Shown here: one piece after another, positions 1 to 7,460 of the stretch | How the letters are laid out: the number at the start of each line of letters is the position of its first letter | Position numbering within the stretch: position 1 is the first letter of the stretch | From: Streptomyces massasporeus | GTDB taxonomy: Bacteria > Actinomycetota > Actinomycetes > Streptomycetales > Streptomycetaceae | Direction: 5' to 3' | Length of the DNA: 64,000 bases | NCBI RefSeq assembly: GCF_014648995.1 | Contig: NZ_BMSE01000003.1 | Location: 62,001-126,000 of the forward strand | Made by a program: the position numbers and the translations under genes | Notes under the pieces: generated by a model | Database searches by the model: none | The model's input: the letters and a program-made list of their open reading frames with translations, nothing else | What the model was told of the DNA's origin: nothing

Positions 1-76
1 GGGCGTGGATGGCATCATGACCGATCACATCGACACGTTGCGCAAGGTCATGGAGGACCGCGGCGTCTGGGTCTGA
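1..76 (+). CDS. Glycerophosphodiester phosphodiesterase, C-terminal end only
   Basis: The last 24 codons of a gene entering from the left, read in frame from base 2 to the TGA at 74-76. The peptide holds a G-V-D-G-I-M-T-D segment followed by an L-R-K-V helix. This is the usual C-terminal signature of GDPD-family TIM-barrel enzymes, which release sn-glycerol-3-phosphate from glycerophosphodiesters. The match to the conserved 'xxGIxTDxPdxl' ending is the only evidence, because the catalytic part lies outside the window. The next gene starts 50 bp downstream on the same strand, so the two may be cotranscribed. Confidence 0.7.
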   Translation, partial: GVDGIMTDHIDTLRKVMEDRGVWV

Positions 77-126
77 GACCCCGGGCCCGTCCCCTCTGCG
101 CGTTCACGGGGAAGCGAGGGGCACGG

Positions 127-1473
127 GTGGGCAACGACACCGTGCGGACACCGCCGGCCGACGGGGCCGCGGAGCGCAGGAGCGAGCAGCGCGGCTGGTA
201 CGTCTACGACTGGGCCTGTTCCGTCTACTCGACGAGCGTGCTCACCGTGTTCCTGGGCCCCTATCTGACGTCGGTCGCCAAGTCGGCGGCCGACGCCGAC
301 GGGTATGTGCACCCCCTCGGCATCCCGGTGCGCGCCGGGTCCTTCTTCGCGTACTCGGTGTCCCTGTCGGTGATCGTGGCCGTGCTGGTGATGCCCCTGG
401 TGGGCGCCGCCGCCGACCGCACCGGCCGCAAGAAGCCCCTCCTCGCGGCCGCCGCCTACACCGGGGCCACCGCCACGGCGGCCATGTTCTTCCTGGACGG
501 CGACCGCTATCTGCTGGGCGGTGCACTCCTGGTCGTCGCGAACGCCGCGCAGTCCGTGGCGATGATGCTCTACAACTCCTACCTGCCGCAGATCGCCCCG
601 CCCGAGGAGCGGGACGCGGTCTCCTCCCGCGGCTGGGCCTTCGGTTACGCGGCGGGTTCGCTGGTCCTCGTCGCCAACCTGATCCTCTATACCGGGCACG
701 AGGGCTTCGGCCTCTCCGAGAGCGCGGCGGTCCGCATCTGCCTGGCGTCGGCCGGCCTGTGGTGGGGCGCGTTCGCCGTCATCCCGCTGCGGCGGCTGCG
801 CGACCGCAGGACCGCCGGGCGCGAGGCGGCCCTCCCGGGCTTCCGGCAGCTCGCGGCGACCGTCCGCGACATGCGCCGCCACCCGCTGACGCTCGCCTTC
901 CTGCTCGCCTACCTCGTCTACAACGACGGCATCCAGACGGTGATCTCCCAGGCCTCGGTCTACGGCTCCGAGGAGCTGGGCCTGGAACAGTCCACCCTCA
1001 TCGGCGCCGTGCTGCTGGTGCAGGTGCTGGCGGTGGCGGGCGCACTGGCCATGGGCCGGCTGGCCCGGGTGTACGGAGCCAAGCGCACGATCCTCGGCTC
1101 GCTGGTCGCATGGACCGTGACGCTGGCGGCCGGGTACTTCCTGCCGGCCGGGGCGCCGGTGTGGTTCTTCGTCCTGGCCGCCGGGATCGGCCTGGTCCTC
1201 GGCGGCAGCCAGGCGCTGTCCCGCTCCCTGTTCTCCCATCTGATCCCGCCGGGCAGGGAGGCCGAATACTTCTCGGCGTACGAGATGAGCGACCGTGGGA
1301 TGAGCTGGCTCGGGCCGCTGCTGTTCGGGATCACCTACCAGCTGACCGGGAGCTACCGGGACGCGATCATCTCGCTGGTGGTCTTCTTCGTGCTCGGCTT
1401 CGCCCTGCTCGCGCGGGTCCCGGTGCGGCGTGCGATCGGCGAAGCGGGGAATCCGGTTCCTGACAGGATTTAG
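127..1473 (+). CDS. MFS transporter, UMF1/Atg22-like family
   Basis: A 448-residue polytopic membrane protein with about 12 hydrophobic segments. The start of the first segment (R-G-W-Y-V-Y-D-W, residues 22-29) is typical of the UMF1/Atg22-like branch of the major facilitator superfamily. A cytoplasmic-loop motif D-R-T-G-R-K-K follows the second or third helix (about residues 97-103), as expected for MFS. GTG at 127 is chosen because a GAGGGG Shine-Dalgarno-like run lies just upstream; no better start is seen. Substrate is unknown; family members are described as effluxers with poorly defined substrates. It follows the GDPD gene end by 50 bp and may share its transcript. Confidence 0.85.
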   Translation: MGNDTVRTPPADGAAERRSEQRGWYVYDWACSVYSTSVLTVFLGPYLTSVAKSAADADGYVHPLGIPVRAGSFFAYSVSLSVIVAVLVMPLVGAAADRTGRKKPLLAAAAYTGATATAAMFFLDGDRYLLGGALLVVANAAQSVAMMLYNSYLPQIAPPEERDAVSSRGWAFGYAAGSLVLVANLILYTGHEGFGLSESAAVRICLASAGLWWGAFAVIPLRRLRDRRTAGREAALPGFRQLAATVRDMRRHPLTLAFLLAYLVYNDGIQTVISQASVYGSEELGLEQSTLIGAVLLVQVLAVAGALAMGRLARVYGAKRTILGSLVAWTVTLAAGYFLPAGAPVWFFVLAAGIGLVLGGSQALSRSLFSHLIPPGREAEYFSAYEMSDRGMSWLGPLLFGITYQLTGSYRDAIISLVVFFVLGFALLARVPVRRAIGEAGNPVPDRI

Positions 1474-1651
1474 CACTCGGAGCGAAAGGGCTGTAGTGTA
1501 CGCGTTTGGCCTGCCAGGCGGACCGTTACTGCGCGTCAAAGATGCCGAAACGCTGGGTTATATCTGCTATCAGATGTGACAAACCGGGCGCTGGTGGGTA
1601 CAACAAGGGCGGCTACGACGGCGACGCATGACCCGGAACGGGACTCGGAAC

Positions 1652-1680
1652 GGGAATCTTTACCGCCGACCGGACGTTGA
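1652..1680 (+). promoter_or_regulatory. SigR-type promoter of rbpA
   Basis: GGGAAT at 1652-1657 and GTTGA at 1676-1680 are separated by exactly 18 bp. This fits the SigR (thiol-oxidative stress sigma factor) consensus GGAAT-N18-GTT. It lies 60 bp upstream of the rbpA start, and S. coelicolor rbpA is a known SigR target, so the assignment is strong. Confidence 0.85.
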
Positions 1681-1739
1681 CCGGATGACGACGACAGCGA
1701 CACCTGTCCTGTGGGCGACAAGCCCGGGAGGCACGATTC

Positions 1740-2114
1740 ATGAGTGAGCGAGCTCTTCGCGGCACGCGCCTCGTGGTGACCAGCTACGAGACGGACCGCG
1801 GCATCGACCTGGCCCCGCGCCAGGCCGTGGAGTACGCATGCGAGAAGGGGCACCGCTTCGAGATGCCCTTCTCGGTCGAGGCGGAGATCCCGCCGGAGTG
1901 GGAGTGCAAGGTCTGTGGGGCCCAGGCACTCCTCGTGGACGGCGATGTCCCTGAAGAAAAGAAGGGCAAGCCCGCGCGTACGCATTGGGACATGCTGATG
2001 GAGCGGCGCACCCGTGAGGAACTCGAAGAGGTCCTCGAGGAGCGCCTGGCGGTTCTGCGCTCCGGTGCGATGAACATCGCTGTTCATCCCCGAGACAGCC
2101 GCAAGTCGGCATAG
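1740..2114 (+). CDS. rbpA: RNA polymerase-binding protein RbpA
   Basis: A 124-residue protein matching actinobacterial RbpA over its full length. RbpA binds RNA polymerase and group 1/2 sigma factors (HrdB) and stabilises open-complex formation. Visible features are Cys34, His38, Cys56 and Cys59, which are the zinc-ligand positions known for the S. coelicolor protein, and Arg89-Arg90 in the C-terminal sigma-interaction helices. The ATG at 1740 follows a GGGAGG Shine-Dalgarno run. Transcription probably starts from the SigR-type promoter at 1652-1680, with possible further promoters in the 180 bp before it. A strong hairpin terminator follows at 2152-2194. Confidence 0.97.
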   Translation: MSERALRGTRLVVTSYETDRGIDLAPRQAVEYACEKGHRFEMPFSVEAEIPPEWECKVCGAQALLVDGDVPEEKKGKPARTHWDMLMERRTREELEEVLEERLAVLRSGAMNIAVHPRDSRKSA

Positions 2115-2151
2115 TCCCTCACAGGGTCTGGCCGAAGTAACAGCGCATCAG

Positions 2152-2194
2152 AAGACCGCGGGCGCCGTACGAGAAGTACGGCGCCCGCGGTCTT
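2152..2194. terminator. Bidirectional terminator between rbpA and fxsA
   Basis: A perfect 19-bp inverted repeat (2152-2170 with 2176-2194) encloses a 5-nt loop. It starts with AA and ends with TT, so it can act in both directions between the convergent rbpA and fxsA genes. Confidence 0.9.
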
Positions 2195-2261
2195 CCGCAT
2201 GTCCACGGCCCCGGTGCGGCTCGTGCCGGAAGGCTCGCCGGATGGGCGAGCCCGGGACGGC

Positions 2262-2837
2262 TCAGTGCGTCAGCGGCGGGCGCGGCGGCTGCGGGGTGTC
2301 CCCCGGCTCGTCCCTGATGACCTCGCCCTGGACGACCTTGCCGTCGGGCTGGTGCATACGGGCCTGCTGGAAGGCGCCGCCGAGGGTGCCCGGGCGCGCT
2401 TCCCGGAGCTTGCGCTCGAAGGTGCGCTCCGCCGAGCGGCTCACCACCTTCTGCACCGGCGGCAGCAGCAGGAGCAGGCCCACCGCGTCCGAGGCCAGGC
2501 CGGGAATCATCAGGAGCAGACCGCCCAGCATCATCAGGCCGTTGCCCTCGCTGCCCGGCCGGGCCGCTTCCGGCATCATCCCGCTCTGCTGCTGTTGCAG
2601 CGCCTCGGAGAGCTTGCGGAAGGCCCGCCGGCCGGCCCGCTTGATGACGACCGAGCCGGCCACCAGACCCGCCAGCAGGACGAGGAAGACCACCAGCCCG
2701 CTGGTCGCCCCCGCGACCAGCGTGAGCAGCCAGATCTCCAGCACCAGCCACGCGGCGACGCCGAGCGGCAGGAACGTACGCAGCCGGGAGCGCTTGGGCC
2801 GGGCAGGGGGCAGCGGGGTCTGAGCGCCAGTCGTCAT
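2262..2837 (-). CDS. fxsA: FxsA family membrane protein
   Basis: A 191-residue membrane protein related to E. coli FxsA, the suppressor of F-exclusion of phage T7; its normal job is not established. A basic N-terminus is followed by hydrophobic segments at about residues 22-42 and 45-64, a charged helix (about 66-90), and a third hydrophobic stretch (about 100-125) containing the family's G-G-x-L-L-M-I-P-G pattern. The hydrophilic tail ends in a Pro-rich stretch. The ATG at 2837 fits the start of the first membrane segment. It is convergent with rbpA, sharing the terminator at 2152-2194, and lies downstream of ppm1 on the same strand. Confidence 0.85.
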   Translation of the reverse strand: MTTGAQTPLPPARPKRSRLRTFLPLGVAAWLVLEIWLLTLVAGATSGLVVFLVLLAGLVAGSVVIKRAGRRAFRKLSEALQQQQSGMMPEAARPGSEGNGLMMLGGLLLMIPGLASDAVGLLLLLPPVQKVVSRSAERTFERKLREARPGTLGGAFQQARMHQPDGKVVQGEVIRDEPGDTPQPPRPPLTH

Positions 2838-2925
2838 GCGTCCAGTGTGCCTGGCCCCGGCTCAGCACGGGATAAGGCCACCATCAGCTGTTTCTGTGCA
2901 CGGCCGCGCCTGAAGCGGTCCGCCG

Positions 2926-3729
2926 CTACGGCTTCGAGGGCTTGCCGCCGCGCCCCGTGACCTTGCCGACCCGCTCCCCCACGCCCCACGCCGTGACGCG
3001 CCACAGCGCCTCGACGAGGATGTCGCGGCTCATCTTGGAGTCGCCGAGTTCGCGCTCGACGAACGTGATGGGTACCTCGATCACGTGGTAGCCGGCCTTG
3101 ACCGCGCGACGGGCGAGATCGACCTGGAAGCAGTACCCCTGGGAGGCCACCTCGTCGAGGCCGAGCCCCTGTAGGGTCTCGCGGCGGAAGGCACGGTAGC
3201 CGCCGGTGATGTCACGCAGCGGCAGGTCGAGCGCCAGCCGGGAGTAGAGGCTGCCGCCCCGGGAGATCACCTCGCGGGACTTCGGCCAGTTCACCACCCG
3301 GCCGCCCGGCACCCAGCGCGAGCCCAGCACCAGGTCGGCGCTCTTGAGGGCGGTGAGCAGACGCGGCAGTTCCTCGGGCTGGTGGGAGCCGTCGGCGTCC
3401 ATCTCGATCAGCACGCCGTAGTCGCGCTCCAGGCCCCAGTGGAAGCCCGCGAGGTAGGCGGCTCCGAGGCCCTCCTTGCCCTTGCGGTGCAGCACGTGGA
3501 CGTGGTCGTCCTCGGCGGTCAGCTCGTCGGCCAGCTTGCCCGTGCCGTCCGGGCTGTTGTCGTCGGCCACGAGCACGTGCGCCTCGGGGACGGCCTTGCG
3601 TACCCGGCCGACGATGCTCTTGATGTTCTCCGCCTCGTTGTAGGTCGGGATGATCACCAAGGCCGTGCCGAGCGGGCCGAACTTCCTCACCTGGGCTTCT
3701 GCCGCGAGGGTTCCGTCGCCGTCGTTCAC
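2926..3729 (-). CDS. ppm1: Polyprenol-phosphate mannosyltransferase (GT2)
   Basis: A 267-residue GT-A fold glycosyltransferase like DPM1. It moves mannose from GDP-mannose to polyprenyl phosphate, and the product feeds protein O-mannosylation by the membrane enzyme Pmt. In S. coelicolor the equivalent gene is needed for glycosylation of the phiC31 receptor. Motifs seen are I-I-P-T-Y-N-E (nucleotide-sugar site), A-D-D-N-S-P-D-G-T and the metal-binding D-A-D-G-S. Unlike mycobacterial Ppm1 there is no fused Lnt domain. GTG at 3729 is chosen over an in-frame start at 3825 because AAGGGG lies 5 nt upstream of it and homology begins just after. It lies upstream of fxsA. Confidence 0.9.
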   Translation of the reverse strand: MNDGDGTLAAEAQVRKFGPLGTALVIIPTYNEAENIKSIVGRVRKAVPEAHVLVADDNSPDGTGKLADELTAEDDHVHVLHRKGKEGLGAAYLAGFHWGLERDYGVLIEMDADGSHQPEELPRLLTALKSADLVLGSRWVPGGRVVNWPKSREVISRGGSLYSRLALDLPLRDITGGYRAFRRETLQGLGLDEVASQGYCFQVDLARRAVKAGYHVIEVPITFVERELGDSKMSRDILVEALWRVTAWGVGERVGKVTGRGGKPSKP

Positions 3730-4262
3730 TACTGCCCCTTCATGTCCATACGCAGAGGTCCACCATAGTGGGCCCGGCCTGCGCCGACGTGACAGGACGT
3801 TCGAATCGTGGTGTCGAATCCGCAAGACGCGGGTGGGAGCGCGCTTCCCTGTGCGCGTGTCCGGTGGATGGGGGCCCGGCGCCCTTCGGGCCGACCTGGG
3901 ATCCGCCGGCTGCGGATCGACCTAAAGCCGTTGTCTACTGAGCGCGCGGGCCCCACCCGGGTCGCACCTCCCCGACCGGCCGGAACGTTCCCTCGGCGCT
4001 GCGCCGGCCTGAGCCTGGCTCCCAGTGGCGGTGCCCCGGTGCGGCACACCGTCCCTGACCCGGCGGCGCCGCGGCGAGTGCTCGGACGTTCCCGGTCGGG
4101 CGTCCGGTGGTGGACTCGGCCGAACCTACCGGCCTCCTGCGGCCGCCTGTCAACAGCCGTTCGAGCTGCGCGTTCAGCGGCAAAGCCCTGGTCAGGGCCG
4201 AGGATGCGCAGGTCGCGTGCCGGGGGCGCGGCGCGCGACTTCATGCGCGCCACCCCCGTAGA
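3730..4262. other. Intergenic region, no gene found
   Basis: A 533-bp gap between the ppm1 start and the amidohydrolase end. Short open frames exist on both strands but lack convincing starts, ribosome-binding sites and recognisable products. The only structures I support are the ppm1 translation signals on the left and a terminator-like hairpin at 4222-4257. Confidence 0.5.
4222..4257 (-). terminator. Terminator-like hairpin after the amidohydrolase gene
   Basis: GGGGG and GGCGCGC on one side pair with GCGCGCC and CCCCC on the other, with a small bulge and a short AT-containing loop. It lies 6 bp beyond the amidohydrolase stop codon. Confidence 0.5.
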
Positions 4263-5864
4263 TCACTCGCCCGGCCGTACGAAGACCGTGCGTCCGCCCA
4301 CCACGGTGCGCAGACAGACGGGCAGGTCGCGGCCCGGAGTCAGGTCGGGCAGACCCGGGGTGCCGGAGCGGGGATCCGTCGACCAGCGGGCGACGCGGTC
4401 GTCCGGGGCCTGGACGACGAGTTCGCCGGTGCGCCAGACGGCGTAGTCGGCGGGGGCACCCGGGACCAGAACGCCCGCGTCGTCCCGTCCGACGGCCCGC
4501 CAGCCGCCGCGCGTGTGCGCCGTGAAGGCGGCGCGCACGGAGACGCGGTGTTCCGCCGTGCGGTGGAAGGCTGCGGCCCGGACCGTGCCCCACGGGTCGA
4601 GCGGGGTGACCGGGCTGTCGGAGCCGAAGGCGAGCGGGACACCGGCGCGCAGCAGGGCCGCGAAGGGGTTCAGAGCCCGCGCCCGCTCCTTCCCGAGCCG
4701 CTGGGCGTACATGCCCTCCTCGCCGCCCCACAGGGCGTCGAAGGCGGGCTGCACGGAGGCGGTGAGGCCGAGTTCGGCGAAGGCGGCGACGCTCTCCGGG
4801 GTGAGCATCTCGGCGTGCTCGACGCGGTGCCGGGCGGCCCGGATCCGGCCGAGCCCGAGCTTCTCGGCGGCGGCGCGCACACCCTCCACCACGGCGTCCA
4901 CGGCCGCGTCGCCGATGGCGTGGAAACCGGCTTGCAGGCCCGCCTCGGTGCACGCCACGACGTGCGCCGCGACCGCGTCGGCGTCCAGGTAGGCGATGCC
5001 CGTCTGCCCGGCGTCGGCGTACGGCTGGTGCAGACACGCCGTGTGCGAGCCGAGGGCGCCGTCGACGAACAGGTCCCCCGCGGCGCCCACGGCGCCCAGC
5101 TCCCGAGCCTTGGCGACGTCCTGCTCGGCCCAGTAGCCGACGACGCGCGGTCCGTGTTCCGCCGTGGCGAGGCGCAGCAGGCCGGTGAAGTCGTCCTCGG
5201 AGGAGATCTCCGGCCCGGCGCACTCGTGGAGGGTGCCGATCCCCAGCGAGACGGCGTGGGCGAGCGCGGTGCGCTGCGCCTCGGCGCGCTGCCCGGGCGT
5301 CACGGCGGCGAACGCTGCGGCCCGCACGGCGTGATGGGCGTCGGCGGTGAGGGGGCCATCCATACGGGTGACCTCGGGGACCGCGTCGAGCAGGGCGGTG
5401 CTCACGACCGCCGAGTGGACGTCGATCCGGCTGAGGTAGAGGGGCCGGTGCCCGGTGGCCTCGTCGAGCTCGGCCCGCGTCGGGGGCCTGCCTCCGGGCC
5501 AGCGGGCGGCGTCCCAGCCGTGCCCGAGGAGCACCCGGTCGTCGGGCCGGGCGGCTGCGAAGTCCCGGACGAGGGCGAGGGCGGCCTCCAGCGTGGGGGC
5601 GCCTGAGAGGTCGAGCCCGGTCAGGGCCAGGCCCGTGGCAGTCGTGTGCACATGCGCATCGGTGAACGCCGGAGTGATCAGCGCCCCGTCCAGGTCGACC
5701 ACCTCGTCGACCCCGTCCGCGAAGGCGTCGGCGGCCCCTTCGGACCCCACCCAGGCGATCTGTCCCCGCTCCACGACCATCGCGGTGGCGAAGGGGTCGG
5801 CGGGGCTGTGGACCTCTCCGCGGCGGAGAAGGACGGTCTTGGGCGGGGCGGTGGACTCACTCAT
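4263..5864 (-). CDS. Amidohydrolase family protein (YtcJ-like)
   Basis: A 533-residue metal-dependent hydrolase of the amidohydrolase superfamily, closest in layout to YtcJ-like proteins. The metal-binding D-A-H-V-H lies near residue 70, an H-R-V-E-H-A-E metal/catalytic segment in the middle, and F-G-S-D-S-P-V-T-P near the end supplies the last conserved Asp. An N-terminal beta-sandwich half-domain precedes the barrel and is completed by the C-terminal tail. Substrate cannot be read from the sequence. The ATG at 5864 is chosen because the domain starts there; the open frame runs on upstream only as a shadow of the Lrp gene. It follows that Lrp-type regulator by 95 bp on the same strand. Confidence 0.85.
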   Translation of the reverse strand: MSESTAPPKTVLLRRGEVHSPADPFATAMVVERGQIAWVGSEGAADAFADGVDEVVDLDGALITPAFTDAHVHTTATGLALTGLDLSGAPTLEAALALVRDFAAARPDDRVLLGHGWDAARWPGGRPPTRAELDEATGHRPLYLSRIDVHSAVVSTALLDAVPEVTRMDGPLTADAHHAVRAAAFAAVTPGQRAEAQRTALAHAVSLGIGTLHECAGPEISSEDDFTGLLRLATAEHGPRVVGYWAEQDVAKARELGAVGAAGDLFVDGALGSHTACLHQPYADAGQTGIAYLDADAVAAHVVACTEAGLQAGFHAIGDAAVDAVVEGVRAAAEKLGLGRIRAARHRVEHAEMLTPESVAAFAELGLTASVQPAFDALWGGEEGMYAQRLGKERARALNPFAALLRAGVPLAFGSDSPVTPLDPWGTVRAAAFHRTAEHRVSVRAAFTAHTRGGWRAVGRDDAGVLVPGAPADYAVWRTGELVVQAPDDRVARWSTDPRSGTPGLPDLTPGRDLPVCLRTVVGGRTVFVRPGE

Positions 5865-5904
5865 GGAGCACAGTCTCACAGGGGCGGCGGCGACGCCCGC
5901 ATCA

Positions 5905-5946
5905 GGGGCGCGGTGAGCTGCGCGAACATCCCCGCACGACCCGCGC
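5905..5946. repeat. Degenerate copy of the Streptomyces intergenic repeat
   Basis: A 'GGGCGCGG-gagctgcgcgaaca-CCCCgcac' arrangement resembles the better copies at 15821-15870 and 26065-26102, which share a GGAACTGCGCGA core followed by CCCCCACGC. It lies between the Lrp gene and the amidohydrolase gene. The match is by eye and imperfect. Confidence 0.45.
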
Positions 5947-5959
5947 CGGAAACCGGCGT

Positions 5960-6400
5960 TCAGATCCGCGGCGGCCGCGCCTCGTACGGCGTGGACAGCA
6001 CCACCGTCGTCCGCGTGGACACCCCGGCCAGCGACCGCAACCGGGCCAGCAGCTCCTCCAGCTCGTGCGGCGTGGCCACCCGCACCTTGAGGATGTAGTT
6101 CTCGTCTCCCGCGACGCTGTGGCAGGCCTCGATCTCGGGCACGCCGGCCAGCCGGTCGGCGATGTCGTCGGGCGCGCTGGGGTCGAACGGCTTCACCGAG
6201 ATGAACGCGGTCATGGGCAGCCCCACCGCCTCGGGGTCGACGACCGCCGCATAGCCGCGGATCACACCGCGCTGCTCCAGCCGCCGCACCCGCTGGTGCA
6301 CGGCCGAGGTGGACAACCCCGTGGCCTTGCCCAGGTCGGTGTAGCTCATCCGCCCGTCCTTGACGAGCAGCTGCACGATCTGTCGGTCCAGCTCCTCCAT
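5960..6400 (-). CDS. Lrp/AsnC family transcriptional regulator
   Basis: A 146-residue regulator. The N-terminal winged helix-turn-helix (about residues 1-60, with the recognition segment around L-S-T-S-A-V-H-Q-R-V) is followed by an RAM/AsnC ligand-binding domain with V-A-G-x-x-N-Y-I-L-K-V. Such proteins bind amino acids and form octamers on DNA. The ATG at 6400 starts directly at the M-E-E-L-D-R-Q helix typical of the family; upstream codons in the same frame look non-coding. It lies 95 bp upstream of the amidohydrolase and divergent from the gene at 6604, so either may be its target (inference). Confidence 0.9.
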   Translation of the reverse strand: MEELDRQIVQLLVKDGRMSYTDLGKATGLSTSAVHQRVRRLEQRGVIRGYAAVVDPEAVGLPMTAFISVKPFDPSAPDDIADRLAGVPEIEACHSVAGDENYILKVRVATPHELEELLARLRSLAGVSTRTTVVLSTPYEARPPRI

Positions 6401-6603
6401 GGCGCAAGAACCTACAGTGCGGTTGATCTCCTCGGATACCTGAGGAGCCCAGGAGGGCATCTGCGCAGGGCATGTGACGAACGCCACAGGCCTCGAACAG
6501 TCTCCGTGATGTTCTCGTGATTACCGCCCAGGGGGGACGGGAAGTGCTTGCTGTGGCCGAGGCCGCAGTGCCTGTGACGGCCCAGTCCGAGGGGGAGAAC
6601 CCA

Positions 6604-7038
6604 ATGCAGAGTCTTAAGCGCCCTGGTCGCACCGCACCCAAGCGGCAGCAGCTCGTCGTCGAGCCCGAGCCGGAGGGTGTCGAACCCGACGCCTTCGACG
6701 ACGAACTCGACGCCTACGACACGTTCGAGATGTTCCGGGTCGTCTGCCCGGACTGCGCGCAGCCCATCGCCCTGCTGGCGGACGAGGAGGTCCTTCCGGA
6801 GCACGCGATGTGCGCCTCGCCGTGGAACCCCTTCGGACTCACCGTCTGCGCCGGAACCGGCCGCAGGGCCACGGACGCACGCCCCGCGGACGAGTCCGTG
6901 GAACCCCAGGAGCAGGACACCGCACTGCTGTTGACGCTCCCTCAGGGGCTCGACTGGCGGACCCAGCCCTTCTCGCACGTCGGCGGCCCGGGCTCACGCC
7001 CCATCAGGGTCCCTGTCATGCGCCGCCAGGCGGCCTGA
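6604..7038 (+). CDS. Conserved Streptomyces protein with four cysteines, unknown function
   Basis: I do not recognise a named family. The 144-residue product has a basic start, an acidic stretch (about residues 20-42), then Cys48-x2-Cys51, Cys70 and Cys82, a spacing compatible with a small zinc-binding knuckle. The C-terminal part is polar and ends in a basic tail. The ATG at 6604 has a GGGGGAG ribosome-binding site about 6 nt upstream. A GTG at 6544 in the same frame, also behind a purine run, could give a longer protein. It is divergent from the Lrp gene. Third-position GC supports coding. Confidence 0.7.
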   Translation: MQSLKRPGRTAPKRQQLVVEPEPEGVEPDAFDDELDAYDTFEMFRVVCPDCAQPIALLADEEVLPEHAMCASPWNPFGLTVCAGTGRRATDARPADESVEPQEQDTALLLTLPQGLDWRTQPFSHVGGPGSRPIRVPVMRRQAA

Positions 7039-7082
7039 GCGCGGGCTCTCCTCGCCCGCCCGCTCCACTCCCGTAGCTGCCC

Positions 7083-7113
7083 CGCACCACGACCCGCAGA
7101 CGGCCGTGGTGCG
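7083..7113 (+). terminator. Hairpin downstream of the four-cysteine protein gene
   Basis: A perfect 9-bp stem (7083-7091 with 7105-7113) with a 13-nt loop lies 45 bp past the stop codon. There is no T tract, as is common for Streptomyces terminators. Confidence 0.45.
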
Positions 7114-7211
7114 GTTCGGTGTGCCCGGAGCCGTGAGCCGTGTGCGGCACTGAACGAACGCCCGATTCCACCGTCCGGTGACCTGTCCGGGCTCTGCCGC
7201 GTTGCCCTGGT

Positions 7212-7460
7212 ATGACCCCCATCTCCTCAGCGACCGGGCGTCAGCGCCTCCTGTACGTCCCGCCGCCCGCAGAATCGGTTCGGCCGGCTCCGCCCCGCTA
7301 TCAGGACCCGCCGATCTACCGCGACTTGATGCGGACCTGGGCCGAGGGCGGCCGCACCCTCCCGGGCCGGCACGACCCGGAGTGGATGCGGCTCGCGGCC
7401 CCTTGGCGGGGCCTCGACCAGTTCAGCGTTCCTCTGGACCCACGAGATGGCGGGCGATGA
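7212..7460 (+). CDS. Small conserved hypothetical protein
   Basis: An 82-residue polar protein without a family I can name. The central part (Y-R-D-L-M-R-T-W-A-E-G-G-R-T-L-P-G-R-H-D, about residues 36-55) looks like a short amphipathic domain, and codon third positions are G/C-rich as in real genes. The ATG at 7212 lacks a strong ribosome-binding site, which lowers confidence. The end overlaps the convergent acyl-CoA dehydrogenase gene by 38 bp. I recall similar small proteins at this locus in other Streptomyces, but cannot check that here. Confidence 0.55.
   Translation: MTPISSATGRQRLLYVPPPAESVRPAPPRYQDPPIYRDLMRTWAEGGRTLPGRHDPEWMRLAAPWRGLDQFSVPLDPRDGGR

Noticed and set aside
25..1539. A 504-codon minus-strand open frame over the first transporter gene
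   Set aside because: Antisense to a clear MFS gene, with an Arg/Gly/His-rich composition typical of shadow frames.
3935..4183. An 82-codon minus-strand ORF in the 533-bp gap
   Set aside because: No ribosome-binding site, low-complexity Arg/Gly/Pro product and competing frames on the other strand.
5865..6641. N-terminal extension fusing the amidohydrolase to the region of the Lrp gene
   Set aside because: The extra frame overlaps the Lrp regulator in another frame, and amidohydrolase homology starts at 5864.
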